Source: Flexilinea sp. (GTDB lineage Bacteria; Chloroflexota; Anaerolineae; Anaerolineales; Anaerolineaceae). From it: a DNA stretch of 64,000 nucleotides. The DNA is taken from NCBI GenBank assembly GCA_017432685.1, contig JAFRIR010000132.1, forward strand, positions 1-64,000, read 5' to 3'. A program made the position numbers and the translations under genes. The stretch's first letter is position 1. Each line of letters begins with the position of its first letter. Below are positions 9,098 to 18,312 of this stretch, piece by piece. The notes under the pieces are model-generated. The model was not told the origin of the DNA, made no database searches, and saw only the letters and a list, made by a program, of their open reading frames with translations.

Positions 9098-11386
9098 CTA
9101 AACGGCTGCGTGGCTGTTTTTCATTGAGAGCTTCCGGAAATCATAAACTGCATATACCATATAAAGGAGGCTCAGCAAGGCTGAAACTTTCCAGTACAGG
9201 GGCGGTTGGAAGCGAATATCGACTTGTCCATTGAAACCGGCTGGCAGGGTAAACTGTATGGTTTTGTTCCAGCTGTCTGAAATCTCATAATCATTCCCGA
9301 ATTCGTCTGTGACGCGGTAGCCCTTGTAATTCAGCAGTGGCATGTTGATCGTTCCCTGCACATCACCGGTCTCACAAAGAAGGCTCCAGTTTGTTCCCTG
9401 ATGCTCTGTCTCCAGGATCACAGCATTTTCAGCTTCAGCCTGATAGGTGAACAAGTCTATGTTTGTACCGGATCGCAGAATATGGAAAGGTGTTGCCATT
9501 CCCGCTTCTATTTCGGCTGTGTTTATGATAACGGTACGCCCCGTTCCACTCCCATACTGGCTTGTAAAAAGGGCTGTTTCGGAAGCGACCAGGAAACATA
9601 GAAAAAATGCCATTGTGGTTGCAGCAACGGATACCAGCCGGACCGGGAGCTCAGCTGTAAGGGCGGTTAAGAAATTTCTGCCTATCATCAGCAGTTCACC
9701 CAGAACCAGCGCTGAAAACACAGATGCCAGCGTTAAGAACCGCCACGGGAACTGGATCTGTGCAAAATATACACCCAATCTGCTTTTTTGGGCGAGGAAA
9801 TCATAGGGAAACAGGCTAGATGAAAGATAAAAACTGAGCAGCGCCAGGAACGTAAAAGTCAGCAGCTTTTTCGTTATCCTTCCGCAGACAACACAGATGA
9901 CCGCAGCAATTACCGTGAACGTCAGCACCAGTCCCGCGGACAGATACAATCTGTCTACCCAGCCCGTGGTCCTGGTACCGATGCCGAGTATGGATTTGAA
10001 GAACATAAAAAATTCGCCGGGCTGTGCGCCGTGAGCTTGTATTGCCGGAATAGCCGTGTTCATACTTTGATTGATTACCAATGAATTGCTGAAGTAAAAG
10101 TCCAGAAATGGAACTGTGAAGATCAGGCTCAGCAAAATGCATTGCAAAGCAGCCTGCAGCAATGCCACAATTCTGTGAAGATTGAAAAATTTTCTGACAA
10201 AGAGCAGGCAAAAAATGCCTGACATCATGGCAACGATTTCAACTGTCAGCACATGGGACAGTATTACCCCCGTCATTCCCATAGACAAATAACGAACATA
10301 TGGTCTGAATCTGTCCCGATTATTCAGACGATCAGGCTCTATGGTCACAATCCCAAAGAAACCGGCACAAATCAGCGGCAGAAACGTTATGGCACAATAC
10401 TCACCGACAGCGTTGCGAACATATATGTCTATAAGCCGATAAGGAGCGCATACATAAGCACATGTAAGGACCAGCGCAATTTTCTTTTTACCGAATATTG
10501 ACCTGAAGGAAATGAACGACAAAAACGCGGTCAGTACATTTGTCAGCAACACAAATATTTTATAAGCTGCATTAAATGAGTACCCAGCCAGGCGGAGCAA
10601 TGCCGGCACATACAGAAAGAAGTCACAATAATAAAGCGGTGCAGGATAACCGTAATTCCCGATCCATAAGGATTCCATATATACAGGGAATTGGCCGTTC
10701 CGAAGTTCGTTGGCAAGGGCTTCGATGCGCATAAAATGATAAACAAAATCATGCCCCGGGGCTATTCCGTTCAGCATATACGGAAGGAAAGCCAGACCTG
10801 AAATCAGAGTCAGGAAAAAAACTGTTTTTGCAGTGTCCGGATGATTCAAAAAAAGAAATACGCTGATTTCGACCAGTGAAAAACAAAAGAGCGCTGTGAT
10901 AATATTACGGACATATCCAATCCGGCTTCGGGAAAGCTTTAGATCAATGGAAAAATCCCCACTGCCTTTGTGCATGATGAGGAGTTTCAAGTTGTTCAGC
11001 GATTTGTCCGGAGAAATCATGAAATCAACGCTGTCCAGTCGATGATCAAGAATGATTTCATTCGGTTGGTAATAAGATGCCGGTATGGCAGATACGGCAA
11101 TTCTTTGCGTATCCTCTGCTTCATAATTCACAGAGACCTGATAATTGCCTTTTTTTATCTTTCCGAAATCATAAACCAAAACTGTTTCATACAGATCATG
11201 CGCAGAAGAAGTGAGAACATACTTTTCTCCTTCAAGGGACATTTCTCCAGAAACGTCCCGAGGAGTGATACTCTGATCAGTTTTGCTAAATTGGAAAAGA
11301 TTATATATGTTCAGGAAAATCACCGCCAATTCGACAGTTACCAGGGCCAGAATAATCACACGGTTTTTTCTTTTATTGTTTAACAT
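9098..11386 (-). CDS. Polytopic membrane protein, GT-C / YfhO-like
   Basis: 762 residues. One N-terminal membrane helix (about 10-30), an exported beta-rich segment (about 35-155), then about a dozen membrane segments from residue 160 to 600, and a C-terminal exported domain (about 620-730) ending with one helix. The loop GHDFVYHFMRIEAL (about residue 213) and the NGIAPGHD region resemble the acidic first loop of polyprenol-dependent GT-C glycosyltransferases. The C-terminal part (NYKGYRVTDEFGNDYE, FTLPAGFNGQ) resembles YfhO-type proteins. The exact substrate is unknown. Divergent from the gene at 11590 across an AT-rich spacer. Confidence 0.65.
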   Translation of the reverse strand: MLNNKRKNRVIILALVTVELAVIFLNIYNLFQFSKTDQSITPRDVSGEMSLEGEKYVLTSSAHDLYETVLVYDFGKIKKGNYQVSVNYEAEDTQRIAVSAIPASYYQPNEIILDHRLDSVDFMISPDKSLNNLKLLIMHKGSGDFSIDLKLSRSRIGYVRNIITALFCFSLVEISVFLFLNHPDTAKTVFFLTLISGLAFLPYMLNGIAPGHDFVYHFMRIEALANELRNGQFPVYMESLWIGNYGYPAPLYYCDFFLYVPALLRLAGYSFNAAYKIFVLLTNVLTAFLSFISFRSIFGKKKIALVLTCAYVCAPYRLIDIYVRNAVGEYCAITFLPLICAGFFGIVTIEPDRLNNRDRFRPYVRYLSMGMTGVILSHVLTVEIVAMMSGIFCLLFVRKFFNLHRIVALLQAALQCILLSLIFTVPFLDFYFSNSLVINQSMNTAIPAIQAHGAQPGEFFMFFKSILGIGTRTTGWVDRLYLSAGLVLTFTVIAAVICVVCGRITKKLLTFTFLALLSFYLSSSLFPYDFLAQKSRLGVYFAQIQFPWRFLTLASVFSALVLGELLMIGRNFLTALTAELPVRLVSVAATTMAFFLCFLVASETALFTSQYGSGTGRTVIINTAEIEAGMATPFHILRSGTNIDLFTYQAEAENAVILETEHQGTNWSLLCETGDVQGTINMPLLNYKGYRVTDEFGNDYEISDSWNKTIQFTLPAGFNGQVDIRFQPPLYWKVSALLSLLYMVYAVYDFRKLSMKNSHAAV

Positions 11387-11589
11387 TGTTCACCTTGTTC
11401 TTATATCACTGACTCTAACTTTCCAAAAAGGAAAATTTATATCCATAATAATGATATACTATATAGAAAAAAACTAACTTTATCACTTTTTTCATATAAT
11501 TATATATTTTTAATTATATGCTATTCAGGATTAAACTTTAGTTTACCAAAATAAAAAAATATATTAATGACAAAACGGAATTACTTTTC

Positions 11590-13089
11590 ATGATTAAATC
11601 AATTGACAACAAAAGACTGAAACATTCAGCCATAGGAACTGTTATTTTTTATCTGGCAGCCAACGGTTTCATTTTGTTCAACTACGTTCCTCAGCATTAT
11701 TCACTTAACTACATCTCCAACTTTACCGGTAATTGGGAGCTCATGCTCGGAAGGTTCATGCTCCCGATATATGGATTTTTCCGCGGTAACTTGACGGTCC
11801 CATTCCTGACAGGCATTATTTCAATGATCTGCCTGACAGTTATGACTTACATCCTGACAGACCTGTTTGAAATCAATAAACCGTTATATATCCTGTTATC
11901 CGCTGCCTTCCTTTCCGCAAACATAACACATACGGAATTGCTGAGCTCCTTTATCTACGTTGAAGATGTTTGTATGACTGCGGCAATGCTTGCCTGCCTT
12001 TCCGTTTTTCTCATTATCAGGACAAATCAATTAAAGTGGAAAGCTTTTTCTGCTGCATTGCTTGTAATATCGATGGGACTTTATCAGTCTTATCTGGCTA
12101 CGGCGGCAACCTTGTTATTGCTGTTATCCATGAAAAGTATTCTGAAAAGCGGAAATTTCAGACAGGAAGAAATAAAAAAATTATTCCGGGGTGCGGCAAC
12201 ACTTTTATTCGCGGTTATCACCTATTATTTAATCAAAACTCTGGTTATAAAATTCGCGGGCCTTCAGGAAGCAACTGATTATCACAGTCTGACAAATATT
12301 CTTCAGGATTTAGGCTCTATCCCCTCCCGGCTTTATGTGAATTATGGATCAAAAATCAGTATGTTCTTCATCCGAAAAGAGATGACCCCGGGCAGGATCG
12401 GAAATTGTTTGCTTGCCCTCTCTGCTGTTATCATTGTTCTTCAGTGCTTCCGACGGCAGAGAATGACTATAAAAACAAGAGCCCTATTTATCATACTGTT
12501 TTTGATATCGACATTGACTGCATTAATGTTCAATATTGGCACAGGACTGATTGCGTACAGGCTCAGCTTTGCCGTATTCCTCTTTTATATATTTCTCATA
12601 TCTTTATTAGAGATATTTCCGGATTTTTCCCCGGTACAATTGACAATGAATAAAATTACTTGCATTTTTATGGCGCTGGTGATCTGGTCCAATCTTGTGT
12701 ACAGTAACGGGGCGTATACCACGCAGAAGGTGATTTTCGACCGCAGCATCTCCCTTTATACAAGAGTCCTGGTTGATATGTATGAAGTTCCTGAATATGT
12801 TCACAACCGGACCCCGGTCGTGATTCTGGGCGATTATACCTTCGATGACTATGCCTATACCCTTTCAAAGAAAGAATATCAGGATCTGGGTACATTCAGG
12901 AACACATCAGTAACCTATCCCCTTACCGTAAAAAACCTGATGCGCTATCTGGGTGAAGAGGTCAACATGATCCTGGATGAAAACACTACAAAAAAGATGG
13001 CAGAAAAACAGGAAACGGAGGATATGCCTTCTTTCCCGGACAAAGGCTATATCCAGATGGTCGGTGAGTGTCTTGTTATCAATTTCTGA
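11590..13089 (+). CDS. GtrII-like membrane glucosyltransferase family protein
   Basis: 499 residues with about ten membrane helices and a short exported C-terminal part (about 395-499). NFTGNWELMLGRFMLPIYGF and GLYQSYLATAATLLLLLSM match the pattern of the GtrII glucosyltransferase family (PF14264), which decorates surface polysaccharide from a lipid-linked donor. The assignment is by motif pattern only. The gene lies between a GT-C-like protein and an O-antigen ligase-like protein. The 200-bp upstream spacer is very AT-rich, and the coding sequence is more AT-rich than most of the window. Confidence 0.65.
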   Translation: MIKSIDNKRLKHSAIGTVIFYLAANGFILFNYVPQHYSLNYISNFTGNWELMLGRFMLPIYGFFRGNLTVPFLTGIISMICLTVMTYILTDLFEINKPLYILLSAAFLSANITHTELLSSFIYVEDVCMTAAMLACLSVFLIIRTNQLKWKAFSAALLVISMGLYQSYLATAATLLLLLSMKSILKSGNFRQEEIKKLFRGAATLLFAVITYYLIKTLVIKFAGLQEATDYHSLTNILQDLGSIPSRLYVNYGSKISMFFIRKEMTPGRIGNCLLALSAVIIVLQCFRRQRMTIKTRALFIILFLISTLTALMFNIGTGLIAYRLSFAVFLFYIFLISLLEIFPDFSPVQLTMNKITCIFMALVIWSNLVYSNGAYTTQKVIFDRSISLYTRVLVDMYEVPEYVHNRTPVVILGDYTFDDYAYTLSKKEYQDLGTFRNTSVTYPLTVKNLMRYLGEEVNMILDENTTKKMAEKQETEDMPSFPDKGYIQMVGECLVINF

Positions 13090-13112
13090 GAAAACTCATT
13101 CGTATTTTTACC

Positions 13113-13140
13113 TTGATATTTTAGAAAAATGTGCTAATAT
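13113..13140 (+). promoter_or_regulatory. Predicted sigma70-type promoter of the O-antigen ligase gene
   Basis: TTGATA (13113-13118), 16-bp spacer, TAATAT (13135-13140). An AAAGGAG ribosome-binding site follows at about 13157, before the ATG at 13172. Confidence 0.5.
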
Positions 13141-13171
13141 CATTTCATATTGAAGCAAAGGAGTAGAGCGT

Positions 13172-14797
13172 ATGACACAGACACAAAAAATTTATGAAAA
13201 AATACTGGGAATCGGTACGTGGATCCTGATATTGTGGCATGTGCTCATGACTTTCGGAAAATACTTCGTTTCAACCTATAAAGCCGAAATGATTTATGCC
13301 GCTGTTTTGATTTTTGCGGCAGTGATTTATCTGGCGCTGTGCCGGTTCAAATGGCGGAAAACAAATCACAGAGTCAAAGAATTCATGCGAAAGCTTTTCT
13401 CGCCATGGCAGATTTTTTGTTATGTTCTGTTTATCTGGACAATTGTCAGCTTCCTGGTCAACGGAATGCCCTATTTTATGGATAACCTGTGGCTGATATT
13501 TGATGTGGGTATCCACTGTTTATTATTATTCAACCTGCCGATGGTTTTATCGAAAGAAAAGGCGAAAAAGGCAATCGATATCCTGCTGCACATCGTGTCA
13601 TTTGTCGGTACCGGAATTGCCCTGTTCGGGCTCTGGCATTTGTTTACGCTGGATTTCATAACACTTAAAACCGGTGAGATCATCGGAATGGTCAGGCATT
13701 CCTTTCGGCTGGGCTCCTATTATAATCTGACGGCTGCCATAGCACTCTCTTTTGTCCTGATCTCGCTTTATATGATGGCAACACAAAAAACCGTTGTAAA
13801 AATCCTTTACTCGTTGGAATTGCTCATCCACACCCTTGTGCTGATGCTGACCAACTCCCGAACTTCTTTTGTTGCATGTGTTTTTGCTTATTTCGCTGCC
13901 ATGTTCCTTGCTGTATGGAATCTGCCGCGGCAAAAGTCGATGCCGGTCCGGTTGATCACCAGCCTTGTTTCCGCTGCCGGGGCTGCGGGAATCGTCTGGA
14001 TGATGCGGACATGGTCTTTCCAGTTGTTTGAGGCTGTGACCCATTATTCCAACCCGGTCACAACCTGGATCGTGAGTCCGGTGGCGCTTGCCGATGTTTC
14101 ATCCGGATCAGCTGAGGTCAGCCGATGTCTGTTCCTGTTTTCGCCGCTGGTTTTCCTTTCCGGAGAAAAGGCAAAGCGGTTTTATCTCAAAATGAAGCGG
14201 GCTGTCTCCCGGACCGCAAAAATCACACTGACAGCGGCCGTTTTGGCGGTGCTTTGCACGGTATGTCCATACGTCGCCCCCATGTCCGACAGCGGCACAA
14301 AGAATTTTCAGGTCAATATTGCCTGGGCGGAAGGAGAAACAAAATCCGCCGCACAGGCCGGTGAAGAGGCTCTCCGTGATTTGGACGATCTCGGCACTAT
14401 CAAAGCAAGAGAGCAGATCTGGAATAAAACCATAGATATATTACGATCAGATCAGCGTGTTTTCTGGTTCGGTGTGACACCGATGGCAACACAGGATGCT
14501 TTGGCTCAATTCGGAGCGGCACACGCGCATAATCAGGTCCTTCAGGTTGGTCTTATCCTGGGTGTACCGATGATGGCCGCGTTCCTTGTGTTCCTGATCT
14601 CCATGAGTGTCAAAAGCTTCCGGCTCGGGTTTATTACTGGAAACAGGCATTTTTCCGGTGCATATATGCTGGCGGTTGTATTTAGCACATTTGTGGTCCT
14701 GACATTGGTGGAGGCTTATCTGGTAGCCAACTTTTCGATCATGTCCGCTTTGTTTTTCCTCTTCTGCGGCTGGGTCAATGCCACTGGACACAGATAA
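13172..14797 (+). CDS. O-antigen ligase family / Wzy-type polysaccharide polymerase
   Basis: 541 residues, about twelve membrane segments. TNSRTSFVACVFAY (about residue 227) matches the conserved NSR(T/G)S helix of the O-antigen ligase (Wzy_C) family. The large exported loop (about 365-445) ends in the AHAHNQVLQVGLILG motif (His-Asn pair), which is characteristic. The protein probably joins or polymerises undecaprenol-linked glycan outside the membrane. A strong AGGAG site lies 8 nt before the ATG. It has its own predicted promoter at 13113. Confidence 0.85.
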   Translation: MTQTQKIYEKILGIGTWILILWHVLMTFGKYFVSTYKAEMIYAAVLIFAAVIYLALCRFKWRKTNHRVKEFMRKLFSPWQIFCYVLFIWTIVSFLVNGMPYFMDNLWLIFDVGIHCLLLFNLPMVLSKEKAKKAIDILLHIVSFVGTGIALFGLWHLFTLDFITLKTGEIIGMVRHSFRLGSYYNLTAAIALSFVLISLYMMATQKTVVKILYSLELLIHTLVLMLTNSRTSFVACVFAYFAAMFLAVWNLPRQKSMPVRLITSLVSAAGAAGIVWMMRTWSFQLFEAVTHYSNPVTTWIVSPVALADVSSGSAEVSRCLFLFSPLVFLSGEKAKRFYLKMKRAVSRTAKITLTAAVLAVLCTVCPYVAPMSDSGTKNFQVNIAWAEGETKSAAQAGEEALRDLDDLGTIKAREQIWNKTIDILRSDQRVFWFGVTPMATQDALAQFGAAHAHNQVLQVGLILGVPMMAAFLVFLISMSVKSFRLGFITGNRHFSGAYMLAVVFSTFVVLTLVEAYLVANFSIMSALFFLFCGWVNATGHR

Positions 14798-14851
14798 AAT
14801 AAATAACAGAAACATTCGGATAAAATGTTGAAAAACTAAATTTTGCTGAAA

Positions 14852-15832
14852 TCAGTGCTCAAATCTATACTGGGAATATTTTCCGTATATTTCATAAATT
14901 ATTTTAGCAGATGCCCGAAAGTTTAAATGAATTTTTGCGGCAATCTGTTGCTTTGTACTCAGCATATGGAGTTTTTGTTTTTCTGATTTTAATTGTTCAC
15001 GACATATCTGATAGCAATCAGAGGCGCCCTTGTCTGTGCTGACTGACAATTTGTTTAATGTGTTTACTAATGTCGAAAGCCATAGGTGATAAGCCGATTT
15101 CCGTACAGGGTCTGAACACATATCAATAAAACTGCGCCGGATATTCAGTATTTCTATTAATGCTTCAACCGATTCTCTGGTTTCGTGATGTTGACGGTAG
15201 CGATACCCGCAGAAATCCTCATATATAGCAGATGAAGCATTATCAAAAAGAAGAAAATTACAATAAAGATCCTCATTTTTTTTATACATAGGATCAGCGT
15301 AATACCGTTGAAACAGGTTTTTTCGATACAGTTTATTGCACATGCTTGGCTCAATTTGTGTACTGTCAAGCAAGTCGATTAAGGCAGATTCGTGATCCTG
15401 ATGCTTTATGATTCCGGTTCCATAATGGGGAACTTCTCTTCCGTCAGGATAACAAAACATCATGCCGCAATGAGAAATATCAGCTCTGTATTTTTCACCG
15501 TTTGAATAAAGATGTTCATACATTTTCTCTGTAATCACATCATCACTGTCAATGAATCCTACCCATTGTCCTGTACATGCCGCAATTCCGTTATTGCGCG
15601 CATTCATTGGGCCGCTGTTGTGTTGCGTAATTACATGGATACGGTCATCTTTTTGCGCAAATTCTGCAAGTATTTCTGCACTTCCATCCGTGGAACCGTC
15701 ATTCACACAGACGATTTCAATGTCACGCAGCGTCTGGGCACAAACGCTATCAAGACACTGTGTAAGATATTTTTCCGTGTTATATACGGGTATGATTACG
15801 GAAACAAGAGGCTGTGTCACGGAAAACTTCAT
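14852..15832 (-). CDS. Glycosyltransferase family 2
   Basis: 326 residues from the ATG at 15832. LVSVIIPVYNTEKYL, CVNDGSTDGS and FIDSDDVI give the GT-A fold nucleotide- and metal-binding signature of WaaE/EpsJ-type GT2 enzymes. The C-terminal 100 residues are helical with no membrane segment. This start gives a 4-bp ATGA overlap with the end of the plsC-like gene and has GGAAG upstream, so I prefer it to the in-frame ATG at 15868. The acceptor sugar cannot be read from sequence. Confidence 0.88.
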   Translation of the reverse strand: MKFSVTQPLVSVIIPVYNTEKYLTQCLDSVCAQTLRDIEIVCVNDGSTDGSAEILAEFAQKDDRIHVITQHNSGPMNARNNGIAACTGQWVGFIDSDDVITEKMYEHLYSNGEKYRADISHCGMMFCYPDGREVPHYGTGIIKHQDHESALIDLLDSTQIEPSMCNKLYRKNLFQRYYADPMYKKNEDLYCNFLLFDNASSAIYEDFCGYRYRQHHETRESVEALIEILNIRRSFIDMCSDPVRKSAYHLWLSTLVNTLNKLSVSTDKGASDCYQICREQLKSEKQKLHMLSTKQQIAAKIHLNFRASAKIIYEIYGKYSQYRFEH

Positions 15833-16524
15833 TCTTCCGGCAGGATCATATCGCCGCGGGCCTTCCACTCATCACGCAGCTCTCTGATGCGCGGATTGCC
15901 CGCATAGAACCCATGATAATGGTCCGGCAGCAGCGCGGCGATGCGGCACATCACTTCATCGGTCGCAGTACGCAGCGATTCCTCCCGGTTGTCCGGATCG
16001 ATCTTCGTGATCTCAAACGTCGGACCCAACCGCAGCGTGATACGGGGCTTATGAAAATGTTTGAAGGCGTCCATCCATTTCTCTGTCCCGATAACCCCCA
16101 GACTGATCACCGGCATGTGGGTCTTTGAGGCGATCATCGTCACACCCTCTTTCCCCTGGAGCAGTGCCTGGCTCTTGGAGCGGGTCCCTTCCGGGGCAAG
16201 AGCGATGATGTTTCCGTTTTTCAGTTCCGTCATGATGCGCTTCATGGCAGTAAAATCTGCTTTTGTGCGGTCGATCCAGATCATATCTGCGTCATTGATG
16301 AATTTTCCGAATACCGGGAAATTCCGGTAAGAATCAGCCGCGACACAATAGATATCATTGTAGCGCTCCAGCATGATCAGCGCGGGAAAATCCAAACGGC
16401 TCAGATGGTTCAGCGTTATGATCACCGGGCCCTCTTTGGGCATCAATTCTTCATTTTCTACCGTCACATGTGTAAAATTTTTATAAAGCCATTTTACAAT
16501 CTTGAAAACCTGATCACGCGTCAT
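15829..16524 (-). CDS. plsC: 1-acyl-sn-glycerol-3-phosphate acyltransferase family protein
   Basis: 231 residues, PlsC-type lysophospholipid acyltransferase at the inner membrane. The HX4D catalytic motif is NHLSRLD (His40, Asp45). The second family motif is PEGTRS (111-116), and GVIGTEKW-like motif 4 follows. It would acylate lysophosphatidate in phospholipid synthesis, but members also acylate other glycolipids. Being ATGA-coupled to a GT2 gene leaves room for a role in surface lipid decoration. A MITE-like element sits just upstream of the start, so transcription may begin within it. Confidence 0.88.
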   Translation of the reverse strand: MTRDQVFKIVKWLYKNFTHVTVENEELMPKEGPVIITLNHLSRLDFPALIMLERYNDIYCVAADSYRNFPVFGKFINDADMIWIDRTKADFTAMKRIMTELKNGNIIALAPEGTRSKSQALLQGKEGVTMIASKTHMPVISLGVIGTEKWMDAFKHFHKPRITLRLGPTFEITKIDPDNREESLRTATDEVMCRIAALLPDHYHGFYAGNPRIRELRDEWKARGDMILPEE

Positions 16525-16547
16525 GAAACACCTCTTTCCCCTGACAC

Positions 16548-16718
16548 TTTAAGGGAACCTCTAAAAAGTCTTGATATTCTGACCTCATTTACACTTCATA
16601 CACTATGGCGCGGAATTCAGAAAATTTTTCCCTCGGGAAATAACCTTCCCGCGCCATGATTTCCGGTGGCTATGCAGCCCCCATACCCCCGCTCATGTTT
16701 TTTTTGGGGGTCCCTTAA
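16548..16718. mobile_element. MITE-like element, copy B (short form)
   Basis: Starts with TTTAAGGGAACCTCTAAAAA and ends with a decayed TTTTTTGGGGGTCCCTTAA. The interior has the TATGGCGCGG...CCGCGCCAT hairpin that copy D also carries, instead of the 42-bp palindrome of copies A and C, and lacks the CTGCTCCG block. It ends with the CCCCCATACCCCCGC block. No ORF. Confidence 0.75.
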
Positions 16719-16784
16719 TTGTACAACAAAAAGAGGCTTTCCGTACACGAAAAACCTCTTATTTCATTGATCCGGTGTAATTGT

Positions 16785-16885
16785 TCAGAACCTGACGACG
16801 CATCACGCGATACAGCCCTGCTGTGCGGGCTTCGCCGCAGCATCAGAGCAGTCTCCGTGTGCTCCGTTTTGAATAGAGACGAACC
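16785..16885. repeat. Fragment of the GC-rich intergenic repeat mosaic
   Basis: Contains a diverged copy of the GACGCATCACG...CCCTGCTGTGCGGGCTTCGCCGCAG module also seen at 5627, 5790 and 24237. No gene in the rest of the gap between copy B and glgC. Confidence 0.6.
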
Positions 16886-16897
16886 GGTAACAAAAAT

Positions 16898-18175
16898 CTA
16901 CGGTTCGATGACCGTGCCGGATTCGATGACCGCGTTCTTCGGGATCACAACGATGCCATCCCGGACGTAATAACGTTTCACCTCAGCCGGATCATCCAGC
17001 TCAGTCCCCGCCGGGAAAGCTTTGATCATCACATTATCACCGATGCAGGCATTCTTGTCGATGATCGCATTCTCGATGAAGCAGTTTTTCCCGATACCGA
17101 TCTTTACCCCGATATCTTCCGGAGTCTGGTCAGCCTGGAGAATGTATTTTTCAGTCTCAGCACCCATGATGATGCTGTTCTTGATGACAGTTCCGGTGTC
17201 GATATAGCTCATCACGCCGACGATGGAGCGCTCTATACTCTCAGCCTTCACGCGGGCACCTCGGGCCATGAGGACGTGATCCAGCCGGGTGTTGAAGACC
17301 TTTGCAGAGGGCATGGTCGTGGCGATGGTATAGATCGGGTGCTTCGGATCATAGAAATTGAAGGGGGATTTATCATTCGTCAGCGCCAGATTTGTTTCAT
17401 AGAAGGAGCGAATGGTACCGATATCTTCCCAGTAATCGTCAAAGCTCCAGCCGAACACATCACTGTGGTCGATGGCATAGGGGATCACGTTGTTGCCGAA
17501 ATCGGAATAATCCTTTGTGGAAAGGATATCAACCAGCAGATCAGTGTTGAAGATGTAGATCCCCATGGAACCGAGGAAGGGACGCTCCGGATCATCAGAG
17601 CTCTTCATGGATTCAAGAATCACCGGATCCTTCGGCTTTTCTTTGAAATCGATGATGCGGCTTTCCTGGTTCGTTTTCAGCAGCCCGAAGCGGGAAGCTT
17701 CTTCTTTGCGGACCGGCTGGACAGCGACCGTAACAGCGGCATTATGGTCTTTATGGAACTGAAGCATTTCATCATAGTTGCAGCGATACAGGTGATCGCC
17801 CGCGAGGATCAGTACATACTTGCAGTTGGCGGAAACGATCTGGCTCAGCTGTTTCCGCACGGCATCGGCCGTACCCTGATACCAGTCCGCATTGTCCATG
17901 GTCTGTTCTGCAGCCCAAATCTGAACCCACCCGGAATGGAAACGGTCAAATTGATAGGTATCTGTGATGTGACGGTGGAGAGATACGGAGTTGAACTGGG
18001 TCAGCACCGCGATTTTGAAAATGTTGGAATTGATACAGTTGCTGATCGGAATGTCAATCAGGCGATATTGTCCGGCAATCGGAACCGCCGGCTTTGATCT
18101 GATTTGTGTCAGAGGGAAAAGTCTGGTACCCCGGCCGCCGCCGAGAATTACAGCTAATACTTCATCATTTTTCAT
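16898..18175 (-). CDS. glgC: Glucose-1-phosphate adenylyltransferase
   Basis: 425 residues, normal length for GlgC. It makes ADP-glucose from ATP and glucose-1-phosphate for glycogen synthesis. GGGRGTRLFPLT (13-24) is the nucleotide-binding loop, YQGTADAVRKQ and LAGDHLYRC are the sugar-nucleotide core, and FGLL plus IIDFKEKP follow. The C-terminal third is a left-handed beta-helix with hexapeptide repeats. No other glg gene is visible here. The start is preceded by GGAG at 7 nt and a predicted promoter at 18227-18255. Confidence 0.95.
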   Translation of the reverse strand: MKNDEVLAVILGGGRGTRLFPLTQIRSKPAVPIAGQYRLIDIPISNCINSNIFKIAVLTQFNSVSLHRHITDTYQFDRFHSGWVQIWAAEQTMDNADWYQGTADAVRKQLSQIVSANCKYVLILAGDHLYRCNYDEMLQFHKDHNAAVTVAVQPVRKEEASRFGLLKTNQESRIIDFKEKPKDPVILESMKSSDDPERPFLGSMGIYIFNTDLLVDILSTKDYSDFGNNVIPYAIDHSDVFGWSFDDYWEDIGTIRSFYETNLALTNDKSPFNFYDPKHPIYTIATTMPSAKVFNTRLDHVLMARGARVKAESIERSIVGVMSYIDTGTVIKNSIIMGAETEKYILQADQTPEDIGVKIGIGKNCFIENAIIDKNACIGDNVMIKAFPAGTELDDPAEVKRYYVRDGIVVIPKNAVIESGTVIEP

Positions 18176-18226
18176 TGGGCATTCTCCATTCTCTGCCTCT
18201 TGTGAGGACTTTACATTATCGAAACC

Positions 18227-18255
18227 ATTTTATCAAATTTCACTGCAATAAACAA
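18227..18255 (-). promoter_or_regulatory. Predicted promoter of glgC
   Basis: On the minus strand TTGTTT, a 17-bp spacer and TAAAAT, giving a 5' leader of about 45 nt before the glgC ATG. Confidence 0.45.
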
Positions 18256-18312
18256 TTGTCAAATATCGTGTTTTTTCGGCAAAATGTAATTATTAACAAT
18301 CGGGAACCGCTC